Shown here piece by piece: positions 9,227-18,340 of a DNA stretch of 64,000 bases (positions are counted from its first letter, which is position 1; each line of letters opens with the position of its first letter). Source of the stretch: Brevundimonas abyssalis TAR-001 (GTDB lineage Bacteria; Pseudomonadota; Alphaproteobacteria; Caulobacterales; Caulobacteraceae); contig NZ_BATC01000008.1 in assembly GCF_000466985.1 (NCBI RefSeq), forward strand, positions 1-64,000. The letters are read 5' to 3'. Position numbers and translations under genes: made by a program. The notes below the pieces were generated by a model. It was given only the letters and a program-made list of their open reading frames with translations. It had not been told where the DNA came from and searched no databases.

Positions 9227-9948
9227 TCAGCGTTTGGATCCCCTGGACGCGCGCGCCGTCTTCAGGTCCCGCGAAATCCTTATCCACAACAGGATGAACC
9301 CTGACACGACGATGCTCAGCGTCAACGCCGTGGTGATGATGATCAAGGGGTGATTGAAATCCTCGCCATCGTTCCAGTCCATGACATGGAGACGCCAGAA
9401 GAAGTCGAAGATCCGCCAGACGCCCGACCGGCGTGTCACCACCTCGCCGGTCGCCGGCGACAGGTAGAAACTGGTCTTTTCGCGGTCGGCGAAGTCCACC
9501 CGCCACAACGGCCCGGTTTGTCCGGTCTCCTGGGGCGCGGTGTTCAGGAACACGGCTTCCGACACCCCCGCCTCGCCCCTGTAAGCGCGCCTGGCGAAGC
9601 CCGTGGCCTGGGCGGTCGACATCGGTCCGAACGGCCGACCTGTCGCAGCCGACACGATGACCGGCTCGCCCGCCGCCGGTGTCAGGGTCCACGCCGGGCC
9701 CCGCGGCGTTGTGCGCAACTCCGCCTGGACCGCGCGACGCCCGCGCGGCGGGCGATCTCGCCGAGGGCCGGAAGGGCGCCGAGCTCCAGCGGCACCGGGT
9801 TGAGTTCAGCCGCGCGATGCTCGCCGCGCACCGTCTCGATCGGGATGGCCGTCATCACCAGACCGCCGCCGACCCAGAACAGCACTTGAAGACCGACGAC
9901 GAGCGCGATCCATTTATGCAGTTGGGTGGAGAGCCTGAGAACCTTCAT
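9227..9948 (-). CDS. PepSY-domain membrane protein, frameshifted near 9730
   Basis: The N-terminal helix KWIALVVGLQVLFWVGGGLVM and a C-terminal helix (IIITTALTLSIVVSGFILLW) flank a periplasmic portion with PepSY-like TSFYLSPATGEVVTRRSGVW. Upstream of 9730 the frame reads GEIARRAGVA and downstream it continues VQAELRTTPRGPAWTLTP after one G is restored (CGGG for CGG). PepSY-associated TM proteins of this size occur in metal-uptake and copper clusters, possibly as reductases or chaperones. The two parts make one protein of about 240 residues. Confidence 0.65.
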
Positions 9949-9962
9949 GCCCGCGCCTCCGC

Positions 9963-10421
9963 CTAGCCGTGACGCGCGAAGACGCGCGTGCCGCCGCCCT
10001 TGAGGATCAGCAGGGTTTCATAAGGCTCCCGCTGGCCGTCGGGCGTCTCCATGCCGGGAGACCCCAGCGGCATCGCCGGCACCGCCAGACCCAGGGCGTC
10101 GGGACGCTCCGCAAGCAGCCGGCGCACGTCCTCGGCTGGTACATGGCCCTCCAGGACATATCCCCCGATCACGGCCGTATGACAGGAGGCTACAGACGCG
10201 GGAACGCCTTCGGCGCCGCGAACTGTGCCAGGGTCGCTCACCTCGGTGATTTGCGCCTGAAAGCCCGCCGCTGTCATGTGCTCAACCCACGCGCCGCAGC
10301 AGCCGCAGGTGGGCGATTTGTAGACGGCGAGGTCAGATGAAGGATGCAAGGTTTGCGAGCAGGCTGCGGCTGCCGAGGCGCTGACTCCAATGATCAGAAG
10401 AGAGCGGCGCGAAAGCGACAT
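9963..10421 (-). CDS. DUF411 metal-binding periplasmic protein
   Basis: MSLSRRSLLIIGVSASAAAACSQ is an export signal with a possible lipobox. The mature protein has VYKSPTCGCCGAWVEHM, the CxCC metal-binding motif that defines DUF411, followed by VASCHTAVIGGYVLEGHVP. DUF411 proteins accompany copper resistance genes and are believed to bind copper in the periplasm. A second ATG lies two codons upstream. It follows the NTF2-like gene in the same direction. Confidence 0.82.
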   Translation of the reverse strand: MSLSRRSLLIIGVSASAAAACSQTLHPSSDLAVYKSPTCGCCGAWVEHMTAAGFQAQITEVSDPGTVRGAEGVPASVASCHTAVIGGYVLEGHVPAEDVRRLLAERPDALGLAVPAMPLGSPGMETPDGQREPYETLLILKGGGTRVFARHG

Positions 10422-10474
10422 TATCATTGGCTCGTTACTCTGGTGATTGAGAGGCGGGGTAACCCGGTTGGGCG

Positions 10475-11014
10475 TCAAGTCGCCCGACGCAAGGGCCGAG
10501 CCGAAGAGTGATAGATGTCGAACCTCCACTCGTCGCCCCGCTTGCGCAGGACGCTTGTGGCGACGCCGCGGCGCTCGATCGGTTCGCGCGCCGTGTCCTT
10601 GAAGGTGATGTGATAGGTGTAGGTCTCGCTCACGAATGCGGTATCGCCGTCGATCTCCACAGTCATCTCGTGGTTACGAAACTCGAAACCCGCCAGATCG
10701 GTGAACTCGGGTCCGAGATGGTGCTCGAGATAATAGGCGAACGTCCCCTCGACGCCGCCGTTCTCGAAAATCGCCGAGTCCTCCCAGAACAGAGCCGTGG
10801 TCTGTGACACGTCCATCCGAATAATGGCGTCCTTGTAGGCGGTGACGACGGTTCGGACCTGCGCCTCGTCAGCGGTTTGCGCATGACCGGGGGCGTGTGC
10901 CGAGCCTGGAGTGTGTGTCGAGCCGGGGGCGTGAGAGTGGGGCGCCTGGGCCTGGGCAGAGGTAGCGAGGATGGCGGCGAGCGCCGATCCGGCGAGTGCT
11001 GAACGAAACGACAT
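10475..11014 (-). CDS. Exported SnoaL/NTF2-like protein with His-Pro-Gly repeats
   Basis: About 179 residues. A signal peptide (ALAGSALAAILATSAQAQA) is followed by an H-A-P-G-S-T-H-T-P-G type repeat with four His residues, a plausible metal-binding tail. The body (RTVVTAYKDAIIRMDVSQTTALFWEDSAIFENGGVEG) has the NTF2-like/DUF4440 fold signature. The His-rich insertion distinguishes it from ordinary SnoaL-like proteins. The role in the copper region is inferred. Confidence 0.65.
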   Translation of the reverse strand: MSFRSALAGSALAAILATSAQAQAPHSHAPGSTHTPGSAHAPGHAQTADEAQVRTVVTAYKDAIIRMDVSQTTALFWEDSAIFENGGVEGTFAYYLEHHLGPEFTDLAGFEFRNHEMTVEIDGDTAFVSETYTYHITFKDTAREPIERRGVATSVLRKRGDEWRFDIYHSSARPLRRAT

Positions 11015-11113
11015 GGATCAAGCTCCTGGTTAGCCGCGGCCGCGAAAGCGTCCTGGTCCGGCCGAAGTGGATCGAAAACAATGTGGCTGGACGGCGAGCG
11101 TCCTTGGGGACCG

Positions 11114-11767
11114 TCAGAACATCAGATGTCTCATGCCGTGAGTCAGCATCCCGCCCAGCAGGCCGTTGACCATCACGGCGGCGGCGGTGAGCGTCAATAG
11201 GCCGATGTAGATCATCTCACGCCCGCGCCCCGGTCGGCGGACCCAGTGTTCCTTCGCCCACCAGCAGAGCAGGCCCAGAAGGGCGATCGAGGTGCCGAGC
11301 CACCGGTGATAGGCGTGGGTCGCGTCGTCCTTGCCGGGAAGCCCCATGGCGAACCACCCCAGCGCCACCGCGACGATCGAGGAGATCGCCGCCAGAGCGA
11401 TGATGACGCGGGTGCCCTGGGTCAGGACCGGCCGACGCAACGTCAGAGCAGCGATCTCGAGAAGGGCGGCGACGAGGAACAGTGCGATAGGGAAATGCAC
11501 CGCCGCCGGATGCATGGCGCCGAACCAGCGATACAAACGCTGGGGCATGGGCCTGGGACTCTCGTCTGCCATCATGGCGCCGTGGTCCATGTCTTGGGCC
11601 ATGTCCGGCATGGCCATCATCCCCCACTCCGGCACGGCGCCGGCCGGGGCAGCGGCCTGGACGCGGGCCGCAGCCTGCTTGTCATGGTCCTCGTGCGCGA
11701 TTGCCGGCGCGCTGACCGACAGCGCCAGCACCAGGGCGAGACCCGACAGAAATCTACGCAGCGCCAT
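11114..11767 (-). CDS. DUF2231-like membrane protein with Met/His-rich N-terminal region
   Basis: After a signal peptide (LALVLALSVSAPAIAHEDHD) comes a periplasmic Met/His segment (MMAMPDMAQDMDHGAMM), then four transmembrane helices beginning FGAMHPAAVHFPIALFLVAALLEIAAL. HPAxVHFPIAL is the DUF2231 hallmark. Several His residues sit at helix ends, which suggests heme or metal binding. Start chosen at MALRRFLSG. It heads a minus-strand run of copper-associated genes. Confidence 0.7.
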   Translation of the reverse strand: MALRRFLSGLALVLALSVSAPAIAHEDHDKQAAARVQAAAPAGAVPEWGMMAMPDMAQDMDHGAMMADESPRPMPQRLYRWFGAMHPAAVHFPIALFLVAALLEIAALTLRRPVLTQGTRVIIALAAISSIVAVALGWFAMGLPGKDDATHAYHRWLGTSIALLGLLCWWAKEHWVRRPGRGREMIYIGLLTLTAAAVMVNGLLGGMLTHGMRHLMF

Positions 11768-11883
11768 GGCCCTCTCCAATCCTGTCCCTTCTGCTATCTA
11801 CGCGCCGCAAAGCCCGTCCCCTCGCTCGAGGGATTTGGCGCGTTTCGGTGTAATAGGGATTAGGGGCGCAAGGAGAATGTTCG

Positions 11884-12165
11884 ATGATGCGTAATTTGGA
11901 TGATCTTCTGGTGCGGTGGGCGGCGATGCCCGTCGATAGGTCGCTCGACGGACTGGAGCCCATCGTCTGGCGCCGAGTCGATGTTTTAAGGGGGGAGCGC
12001 CTCGTCGCGCAGCTTCGGTTCGGGGCTGTGGCCATGGCCCTGGCGACCGGCCTTACCGCAGGCGGCGTCGGCGCTGTCGCCGCGCCACGACCGCCCGGCG
12101 AAATGGCCATCTTCACGGTTGATGCGGGCCTGTCGCTCCTGGTGCGCCTGGAAACCGGCCGATGA
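11884..12165 (+). CDS. CnrY-like membrane anti-sigma factor
   Basis: 93 residues with a cytoplasmic N-terminal segment (MMRNLDDLLVRWAAMPVDRSLDGLEPIVW), one membrane helix (FGAVAMALATGLTAGGVGAV) and a short periplasmic tail. Its last four bases overlap the start of a CnrX-like sensor gene, which is followed by an ECF sigma gene. This order matches the CnrYXH metal-sensing set, in which Y tethers the sigma factor at the membrane. Sequence identity is weak; the call rests on size, topology and order. Confidence 0.6.
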   Translation: MMRNLDDLLVRWAAMPVDRSLDGLEPIVWRRVDVLRGERLVAQLRFGAVAMALATGLTAGGVGAVAAPRPPGEMAIFTVDAGLSLLVRLETGR

Positions 12166-12602
12166 TGCGCGGCTGGCGGGCGATCGTCCTGACGGCCGTG
12201 CTGGCCGCAGTCGCAGGCGGCGCGGGCACCTGGATCAGCGCCAGCTGGGTGCTGAGCCGGCGCGAACCGCCGTCGCTGCACGACATCGTGCACAATGGCC
12301 TCACGCTCTCATCCGACCAATTGACCCGCATCGAGGCGGTCGAAGCCCGGTTCGCGGCCCGCCGGCCTGCGCTCGAAGCCGACGTCCGCGCGGCGAACCG
12401 AGAATTGGCGCGCGCCATTGAACAGAGCGATGGCGACGGGCCCCAGGTCCAAGCCGCAGTGGACCATTTTCACGTCGCGATGGGCGCCCTCCAGAAGGAG
12501 ACGATCGCCCACGTGTTCGAGATGCGATCGGTGCTGACGCCGGCCCAGGCCGAGGTCTTCGACGACCGCATCGTCGCGGCTCTCGCGCCCGACGAAAACT
12601 AG
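12162..12602 (+). CDS. CnrX-like periplasmic heavy-metal sensor
   Basis: 147 residues: an N-terminal membrane anchor (AIVLTAVLAAVAGGAGTWIS) and an all-helical periplasmic domain with LSSDQLTRIEAVEARFAARRPALEADVRAAN and HFHVAMGALQKETIAHVFEMRSVLTPAQAEVFD. This is the Spy/ZraP/CnrX fold family. HFHVAMG and HVFEMR supply His, Met and Glu ligands as in metal-sensing CnrX. It overlaps the anti-sigma gene upstream by 4 bases, so the two are probably co-translated. Confidence 0.75.
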   Translation: MMRGWRAIVLTAVLAAVAGGAGTWISASWVLSRREPPSLHDIVHNGLTLSSDQLTRIEAVEARFAARRPALEADVRAANRELARAIEQSDGDGPQVQAAVDHFHVAMGALQKETIAHVFEMRSVLTPAQAEVFDDRIVAALAPDEN

Positions 12603-12610
12603 CGGTCCGG

Positions 12611-13189
12611 GTGGAGAGTCCAACGGACCTGTCAGCCCGCGCCGCCGGCGGCGACCGGGCGGCCTTCAGCGAGTTGATGCGGCAGACCAAGACGGCGCTG
12701 TTCCGCTTCGTCCGGCGCTATGTCGGCGACGAGCAGGAGGCATGGGATCTGTTACAGGAGACCTATGCGGCGGCTTGGATCAACATCCACCGCTACGATC
12801 CGATGCGGCCCTTCGAGGCCTGGATCCGGACCATCGCGCTCAACAAATGCAGGGACTGGAGCCGCCGTCGCGCCGTCCGGCGGCTCATCCGGGGCGGCGT
12901 CGATCTGTCTTCGCCGGAAGCCATGGCCGTGCCGGACGTGGCCGAGTCGGCGGACGAGAGGATGGAGGCCGGCGAGCGGCTCGCCCGGCTGAACGAGGCG
13001 ATGAGCCGTTTACCCCCTCACCTCAAGGCTCCGCTTCTGCTCACGGCGATCGAGGGCCGCAGTCAGGCGGAAACGGCTGGAATGCTCGGGATCTCCATCA
13101 AGGCCGTCGAGACCCGCGTGGCGCGCGCCCGCCGCAAACTTTCCGACGCCTTGGGGGACACGAGCGCCGTCCGGACCATTCTGGAGTGA
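12611..13189 (+). CDS. ECF sigma factor, CnrH-like
   Basis: 192 residues from GTG. Region 2: FRFVRRYVGDEQEAWDLLQETYAAAWINIHRYDPMRPFEAWIRTIALNKCRDW. Region 4: LPPHLKAPLLLTAIEGRSQAETAGMLGISIKAVETRVARARRKL. Both are intact. It follows the sensor gene after 8 bases and should direct transcription of nearby copper genes when metal releases it from the membrane anti-sigma. Target promoters cannot be named from this window alone. Confidence 0.85.
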   Translation: MESPTDLSARAAGGDRAAFSELMRQTKTALFRFVRRYVGDEQEAWDLLQETYAAAWINIHRYDPMRPFEAWIRTIALNKCRDWSRRRAVRRLIRGGVDLSSPEAMAVPDVAESADERMEAGERLARLNEAMSRLPPHLKAPLLLTAIEGRSQAETAGMLGISIKAVETRVARARRKLSDALGDTSAVRTILE

Positions 13190-13412
13190 CCGGTCCGCTG
13201 TCCCCGGGACCGTCATCGGCGTCCGGCCATATGCTCGCGCCGGACCGAGCGCCAGTCGATCGACATGGTCGGCGAGGGCTGCGGCGCGCGCCCGCGTAAT
13301 CAAGTATAAGACGTCGCCCGCTCCCGCGGGTGGCCCAACAAGGCCGAATTCCTTTTGACCTAGGCGTCGCCAAAGGCGACCCGACCGTCACCCCTTTCTG
13401 AGGAGCCGTTAC

Positions 13413-13730
13413 ATGAGAACCTTGATCCTCACCGCCGCTGCGGCGGTCACCCTGGGCGCCTGCCAGCAAGCCGCCGAGCCTCAGCCTGTCGACGCCCAGA
13501 CTGCGCCGGACGCCTCGGCGACGACCCCGATGGACGCCGCGCCGGTCGTCACGCCCGAGCCGACCCCGCAGCCGCAGACCGCCGAGTCGGCGCCCGCGAC
13601 CCCGCGTGCCCCGGCGCCCCGACCGGCCCGGCCAGCGCCAGCGCCCGTTCCGACGCCGCCGCCCGCCGATCCGATGGCCGGCCATGACATGTCGAAGATG
13701 GACGACATGACCATGCCGCCCAACCAATAG
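13413..13730 (+). CDS. Pro-rich lipoprotein with Met/His C-terminal tail
   Basis: 105 residues. MRTLILTAAAAVTLGAC has a lipobox with Cys at position 17. The body is a Pro/Ala/Thr-rich linker and the end is MAGHDMSKMDDMTMPP, a cluster of Met, His and Asp like those in copper carriers. AGGAG precedes the start. It lies between the ECF sigma gene and a CopC-like gene and is possibly controlled by that sigma. No known family. Confidence 0.6.
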   Translation: MRTLILTAAAAVTLGACQQAAEPQPVDAQTAPDASATTPMDAAPVVTPEPTPQPQTAESAPATPRAPAPRPARPAPAPVPTPPPADPMAGHDMSKMDDMTMPPNQ

Positions 13731-13758
13731 TTCCGCGTAAGTATCAGGAGTTTTTCCC

Positions 13759-14169
13759 ATGAACCGTTCAATTCTCGCCGGCTTCGCTATCTTGGCGGCG
13801 CTGGCTCCCGTCTCCCTCGCCCACGCCCAGAGCCAGCCGCACGCGGGCATGTCGGCGCAGGAGCACGCTGCAATGCAGGCACCGGCCAACGGCGTCGTGA
13901 CGACCCCGGCGGACAACGCCATGCTGTCCGCCGCCCCGACCGCTTTCTCGGCGACCTTCCCGCACGCCATGGTCCTGACGTCGCTTCGCCTGACCGGCGG
14001 GCCTTCGGGGCAGGCGGTCGATGTGGCCGTGTCGGCGGATGCTGCGCCTGCGACCATGGTCAGGGCGCCGCTTCCCACCATGGCGCCCGGCTCCTACACC
14101 GCCGCCTGGGCAGCGAATGGCCCCGACGGCCACGAGATGAATGGCGTCGTTCGTTTCATGGTTCACTGA
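13759..14169 (+). CDS. CopC-like periplasmic copper protein
   Basis: 136 residues. A signal peptide (LAGFAILAALAPVSLAHA) is followed by a Met/His N-terminus (SQPHAGMSAQEHAAMQ), then a CopC-type beta domain: AFSATFPHAMVLTSLRLTGGPSGQ and LPTMAPGSYTAAWAANGPDGHEMNGVVRF. The DGHEM motif matches the CopC end. It is shorter in its N-terminal strand than the classical CopC encoded 6 kb upstream. A strong terminator follows 42 bases after the stop. Confidence 0.78.
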   Translation: MNRSILAGFAILAALAPVSLAHAQSQPHAGMSAQEHAAMQAPANGVVTTPADNAMLSAAPTAFSATFPHAMVLTSLRLTGGPSGQAVDVAVSADAAPATMVRAPLPTMAPGSYTAAWAANGPDGHEMNGVVRFMVH

Positions 14170-14210
14170 GGCGGCGGCCTCTCGCCTCCTGAGGGCCCAA
14201 ACAGATGTGA

Positions 14211-14249
14211 AGGAACGCCGCGCGGCTTGCCGCGCGGCGTTCCTTTTTG
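14211..14249 (+). terminator. Rho-independent terminator after the CopC-like gene
   Basis: A perfect 15-bp stem (AGGAACGCCGCGCGG with its complement), a CTTG loop and a run of T. It ends the sigma-lipoprotein-CopC transcription unit. Confidence 0.93.
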
Positions 14250-14251
14250 AC

Positions 14252-15052
14252 CAATCGGATCATCGGCCTCCTGACCTCTGATCATCGGTCGATTGCAAGC
14301 GGCGGTGAGATCGCGCGTGTGGCGGTCTTCATCCACGCTGGCTCTGGGGGCCGGGACCAGCCGTTCGCCCAGGCCCGCCAAGGTCCGGACCACGATATCG
14401 GCGTCGCCGGAACGGCCCCTTACCCTTGGCCCGCCTCCGGATCGTATAGGATAGTAAAACAGCCCAGAGCCTTGGACGGACGATGTCCCTTTCGGGGTTG
14501 CCGCCGATCACGCAGACTTTGCGGGGCTCACCCGCCAGGGGGCAAAACGCCCGTCTGAACGCGGCGGGGCAGGTCTTTCCGATACCGACTTCGCCCTCGA
14601 TCCAGATGTGATCGAAATAGGATTCGGGACCGAACCGCTTGATCTTGGCGAGCTGCAACGGACCGGAGCCGTTGGTGAGAAGCGCGAAACGATGTCCCGC
14701 GTTCCGCAACTCAACCAGCAGCGCCTCCGCCCCGACCTCGAGCCGTATGTCTTGGTCTCGCTGCTGGCTGAAGGCGTGAGCGAGGCGCTCGGCGACCTCC
14801 GTCAGCGGTGCGGGATATCCCTCCCGGTCAAGCGCCTTTGAAGGCGGCGGCGGCGATGCGGCGGGCGGCGCGGCCCCGGCGGTGACTGTTCGGGTCACGC
14901 CAGAACGCTTCGCCGGCTTGGTTCAGGGCCTGTGCCGCGATGTCTGGCGCCAAGTCTCCAAGCTCGGCTTGCAACGCCAAGCAAACGCTCCGCTACGCCT
15001 AATCCGGCCTGCGGTAAGCCGAGATCAGCGTATCATCCATATCGATGACCAC
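14252..15052 (-). pseudogene. HAD-family hydrolase, several frameshifts
   Basis: HAD motifs are all recognisable but in different frames. Motif I is VVVIDMDDTLISAY near the proposed GTG start, followed by an in-frame TAG. The cap region reads VCLALQAELGDLAPDIAAQA, then LDREGYPAPLTEVAERLAHAF. Motif II is HRFALLTNGSG and motif III/IV is GEPRKVCVIGGNPERDI, then PSKALGCFTILYDPEAGQG. At least three frame changes and one stop are needed, more than in any other gene here. This one is likely truly decayed, though part may be assembly error. Confidence 0.6.
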
Positions 15053-15158
15053 GACCGACGACGCCGCCCTGCGGGCGGGCGCCGGGCTGATCTTGCGAGC
15101 GGTCCGGAAGGGCCTGCGATAGCTTCAGGTCGGATGAGGTTTGCCGCCCTCAACCCCG

Positions 15159-16342
15159 CTAAAACCACGTCCGGATACCGACGACGAACCGCGTGTCTTC
15201 AGAACTTCGCCCATCGGCTTCGAGGAAGTCCGCCGTATTGCCGAAGCTCTTCGTCCATTCCAAGCCGACATAAGGGGCGAACTCCTTGCGGAACTCATAC
15301 CGCAACCGAGCCCCCACCTGGAGCGACGACAGGCCGGACCCGACTCGAAGCTCGGGAATGTCCTCGGCTGACAACACCACTTCAGCGCGCGGCTGCACGA
15401 TCCAGCGATTGGTGATTCGCTGATCGTATTCGGCCTCCGCCCTCGCCGTCAGCTCGCCCTTGGTGGACAGGAAGGCGGCTGCATCGACTTCGAACCAATA
15501 GGGTGCCAGCCCCTGGATACCGACGACCAGATCAGTCCGGTCGCCTCCGTCGGGGCGATAAGTCTGGCGCACTCCGGTTTGAAATCGAAGAAAGGTCTGA
15601 TGGCGCGGCTGTACAAGGCCTGAAGCTCGGCCTCCTCCAACCCGCCATCGAACTCACCCTCCCCTTCCGATTTCCACCAGAAGCGATTGATGTCTCCGCC
15701 CGTCCAACCCTGAACATCGAAGCCGTATGCCTCCTCGCCATCCGAGAAGCTCGCTTCCAATTGGTCGATGATGACGGAACTGGCGCGCACCTCGCCGTTC
15801 TCGATCCGAAGCTGCTCCCTCGACGCCGCCATCTCAGCCGGATCGAACAACAGATCGGCGGCATGCGTGGGACCAGAGGTCGCGGCCAACGGGACCGGCA
15901 TCTCCGGGGGGCGCCCCGGGGTGTCGGCGCTCGTCGGCACGTCGGGGGGAATTGCCATCCCTAACATGTCGTGGCCGGCATGGGGATCCGCTTGTCCCGG
16001 CTGGGGCTGGCCCATCGCCGACATGTCGTGGCCTGCGTGCGGATCGGCCTGGCCAGTCGCGGGCATCGATCCCGACGGCATCGCGGACATGTCATGGCCG
16101 GCGTGAGGATCTGCGGCGGGCTGAACGCGTTCGGGAACGGCTCCCACAGGACAAATGGGAGCCCCGGTCGCGCTGACCCGCGCGGCGTCGCCGGTCGGGG
16201 CGCCGCGTCGAACACAGCCTGGCGGAAGCGGCGCGGATTGCGCGGGCTGGGCGGCGACCGAGTGCCCAGCATGGGACTGAGCCAGGGCGGGAGACGCGGA
16301 TGCGAGGATGAGCGGCAGAAGGGCGACTGAGGTCCGGATCAC
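15159..16342 (-). CDS. copB: CopB outer-membrane copper resistance protein, frameshifted near 15582
   Basis: The N-terminus has a signal peptide (LLPLILASASPALAQ), then a loop with repeated DPHAGHDMSAM units rich in His and Met. The beta-barrel begins at LRIENGEVRASSVIIDQLEASFSDGEEAYGFDVQGW. At PFFDF the frame breaks; one added C (TTCCAAACC) gives QTGVRQTYRPDGGDRTDLVVGIQGL... to the family-typical end GIRTWF. It overlaps copA by 4 bases on the same strand, the usual copAB operon. It is thought to bind copper at the outer membrane. Confidence 0.85.
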
Positions 16343-18201
16343 GAGGCGACTCCATCCATGGGGCGCACGGTGACGACGTTGAACATCCCCGCGTGCATGT
16401 GCATCAACATGTGGCAGTGGAAAGCCCAGTCGCCGGGGGCGTCGGCCGTCAGATCGAAGGTGACCTTGCCGCCCGGCGCGACATTGACCGTATGCTTGAG
16501 GGGCTGGTGGCCGGCTGGTCCGCCCGTCACGAGTTCGAAGAAATGGCCGTGCAGGTGGATCGGGTGGGCCATCATTGTGTCGTTGACCAGGGTCACCCGC
16601 ACACGCTCATCTCGCTCGAAGCGGATGGGTTCAACGATCTCGCTAAATTTGCGCCCGTCGAAGCCCCACATGAATCGCTCCATGTTGCCGGTCAGATGGA
16701 TTTCCATCGTCCGTGACGGGGGACGCTGGTCCTTATTGGGCTGGAGCGACACCAGGTCGGTGTAGACGAGGACGCGGTGGGGAACGTCCTGTAGCCCGGT
16801 CGGGCGCTCGCCCAACCGGTTCGCCGGGGCCATGGCGATGGCGTCAACGCCCACCCCGACCGCCATGTCGGGCGGCGCGTTCTCAGGATCGCGCATGTTC
16901 ATCCCGGCCATGGACCCATGGTCCATCCCGCTCATCGTCCCGGCGGATTGGGGAGCCATGGCGCTGTGATCCATGCCCGCCATGGCTCCGCCGGACGCGC
17001 CGGTCATGGCCCCGTGGTCCATCCCGGCCATGGCCGCGCCTGGTTGGGCTCCCATGGACCCGTGATCCATCCCGCCCATGCCGCCCATGTCGCCCATGCC
17101 CATGTCGCGCATGGTCAGGTTGGGGACCTCGCGCAGCGGCGGCACCTCGGCGCTCATGCCCAGGCGCGGCGCCAGGGTCGCCCGACCCATGCCGGAACGG
17201 TCGATGGCCTCGGAGACGATGGTGTAGGCGCGGTCCTCGGTCGGCCGAACGATCACGTCATAGGTCTCGGCGACCGAGATCTGGAATTCGTCGGTTTCGA
17301 CCGGCCGGACGTTCTCGCCGTCGGCCTGGACCACCGTCATCGGCAGGCCGGGGATGCGGACGTTGAAGATCGACATGGCCGAGGCGTTGATGATGCGCAG
17401 GCGCACCCGCTCGCCCGGCCCGAACAGGCCGGTCCAGTTCTCCTGCGGCCCGTGGCCGTTGATCAGATAAGTGTAGGTCGTGCCGTTGACGTCGAGGATG
17501 TCGCGCGGATCCATGCGCATCTCGCCCCACATCCGGCGTTCCTCCAGGCTCATCCGGTCCTCGCCGGAGATGAGCCCGGCCAAGGTCGTCCGCTGCCGAT
17601 TGAAATATCCCGGGCTCTGCTTAAGCTTGGTCAGGATGTCGTGGGGGTTCATGAAGCTCCAGTCCGACAGGACCAGAACATGCTCTCGGTCATAGCCGAT
17701 CGGGTCCGCGGCCGCTGGATCGATGACGATCGGGCCGTAGTGGCCGAGCGCTTCCTGGAGCCCCGAATGGCTGTGGTACCAGAAGGTCCCGGACTGACGG
17801 ATCGGGAACTCGTAGACAAACGTCTCGCGCGGTCTGATGCCTGGGAAGCTGATGCCTGGAACCCCGTCCATCTGGAACGGCAGCAACAGGCCGTGCCAGT
17901 GGATCGAGGTGTCCTCGTCCAAGGTGTTGGTCACAGACAGTCGCACGTTCTGGCCCTCGCGCATCCGAAGCAGGGGCGCCGGAAGCATCCCATTGATCGT
18001 CGTCGCGAGACCGGTTCTGCCGCCCACGGTGAATGGGGTCTGGCCGACGGTGAGGTCGATGTTCGGTCCCGTCAGGGTCGGCAGGTCGGACCTCAGTCCC
18101 GGCGTGCCGGTCTGTGCCCAGGCAGGCATCATGCCCTGCAAGGCCGCAAGACTGCCTCCGGCGACGGCGCCGCGCAGCAGCAGTCGACGATCCAGCTTCA
18201 T
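16339..18201 (-). CDS. copA: CopA-type multicopper oxidase
   Basis: 620 residues. A Tat signal (LDRRLLLRGAVAGGSLAAL) indicates export of the folded enzyme. All four copper-site motifs are seen: HWHGLLLPFQMDG, FWYHSHSG, MAHPIHLHGHFFE and HCHMLMHMHAGMF. Between about residues 370 and 440 lies a Met-rich stretch with repeated MDHGSM/MDHGAM units. The family oxidises Cu(I) to Cu(II) in the periplasm. Its stop overlaps the start of copB. Upstream lies a short AT-richer region that should hold the promoter. Confidence 0.93.
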   Translation of the reverse strand: MKLDRRLLLRGAVAGGSLAALQGMMPAWAQTGTPGLRSDLPTLTGPNIDLTVGQTPFTVGGRTGLATTINGMLPAPLLRMREGQNVRLSVTNTLDEDTSIHWHGLLLPFQMDGVPGISFPGIRPRETFVYEFPIRQSGTFWYHSHSGLQEALGHYGPIVIDPAAADPIGYDREHVLVLSDWSFMNPHDILTKLKQSPGYFNRQRTTLAGLISGEDRMSLEERRMWGEMRMDPRDILDVNGTTYTYLINGHGPQENWTGLFGPGERVRLRIINASAMSIFNVRIPGLPMTVVQADGENVRPVETDEFQISVAETYDVIVRPTEDRAYTIVSEAIDRSGMGRATLAPRLGMSAEVPPLREVPNLTMRDMGMGDMGGMGGMDHGSMGAQPGAAMAGMDHGAMTGASGGAMAGMDHSAMAPQSAGTMSGMDHGSMAGMNMRDPENAPPDMAVGVGVDAIAMAPANRLGERPTGLQDVPHRVLVYTDLVSLQPNKDQRPPSRTMEIHLTGNMERFMWGFDGRKFSEIVEPIRFERDERVRVTLVNDTMMAHPIHLHGHFFELVTGGPAGHQPLKHTVNVAPGGKVTFDLTADAPGDWAFHCHMLMHMHAGMFNVVTVRPMDGVAS

Positions 18202-18340
18202 GGGATACTCCTGAAAGTCATGATCGCACCTCCGAACGGCGACGATCTATAGGGATTTACGCAAGCGGCGCGGCCGTCCCTCGCGACACGCTGCCGCAGA
18301 GAGCCGACCGCGCCAGCGCCTTCTTGGACCGCCCGCCGAA

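Noticed and set aside
15960-16120. CRISPR-like or satellite repeat
   Set aside because: The repeats encode DPHAGHDM units in frame within copB and have no spacer structure.
16918-18252. Long open frame antisense to the multicopper oxidase gene
   Set aside because: It mirrors the codon pattern of copA and contains no motif; such shadows are common in GC-rich genes.
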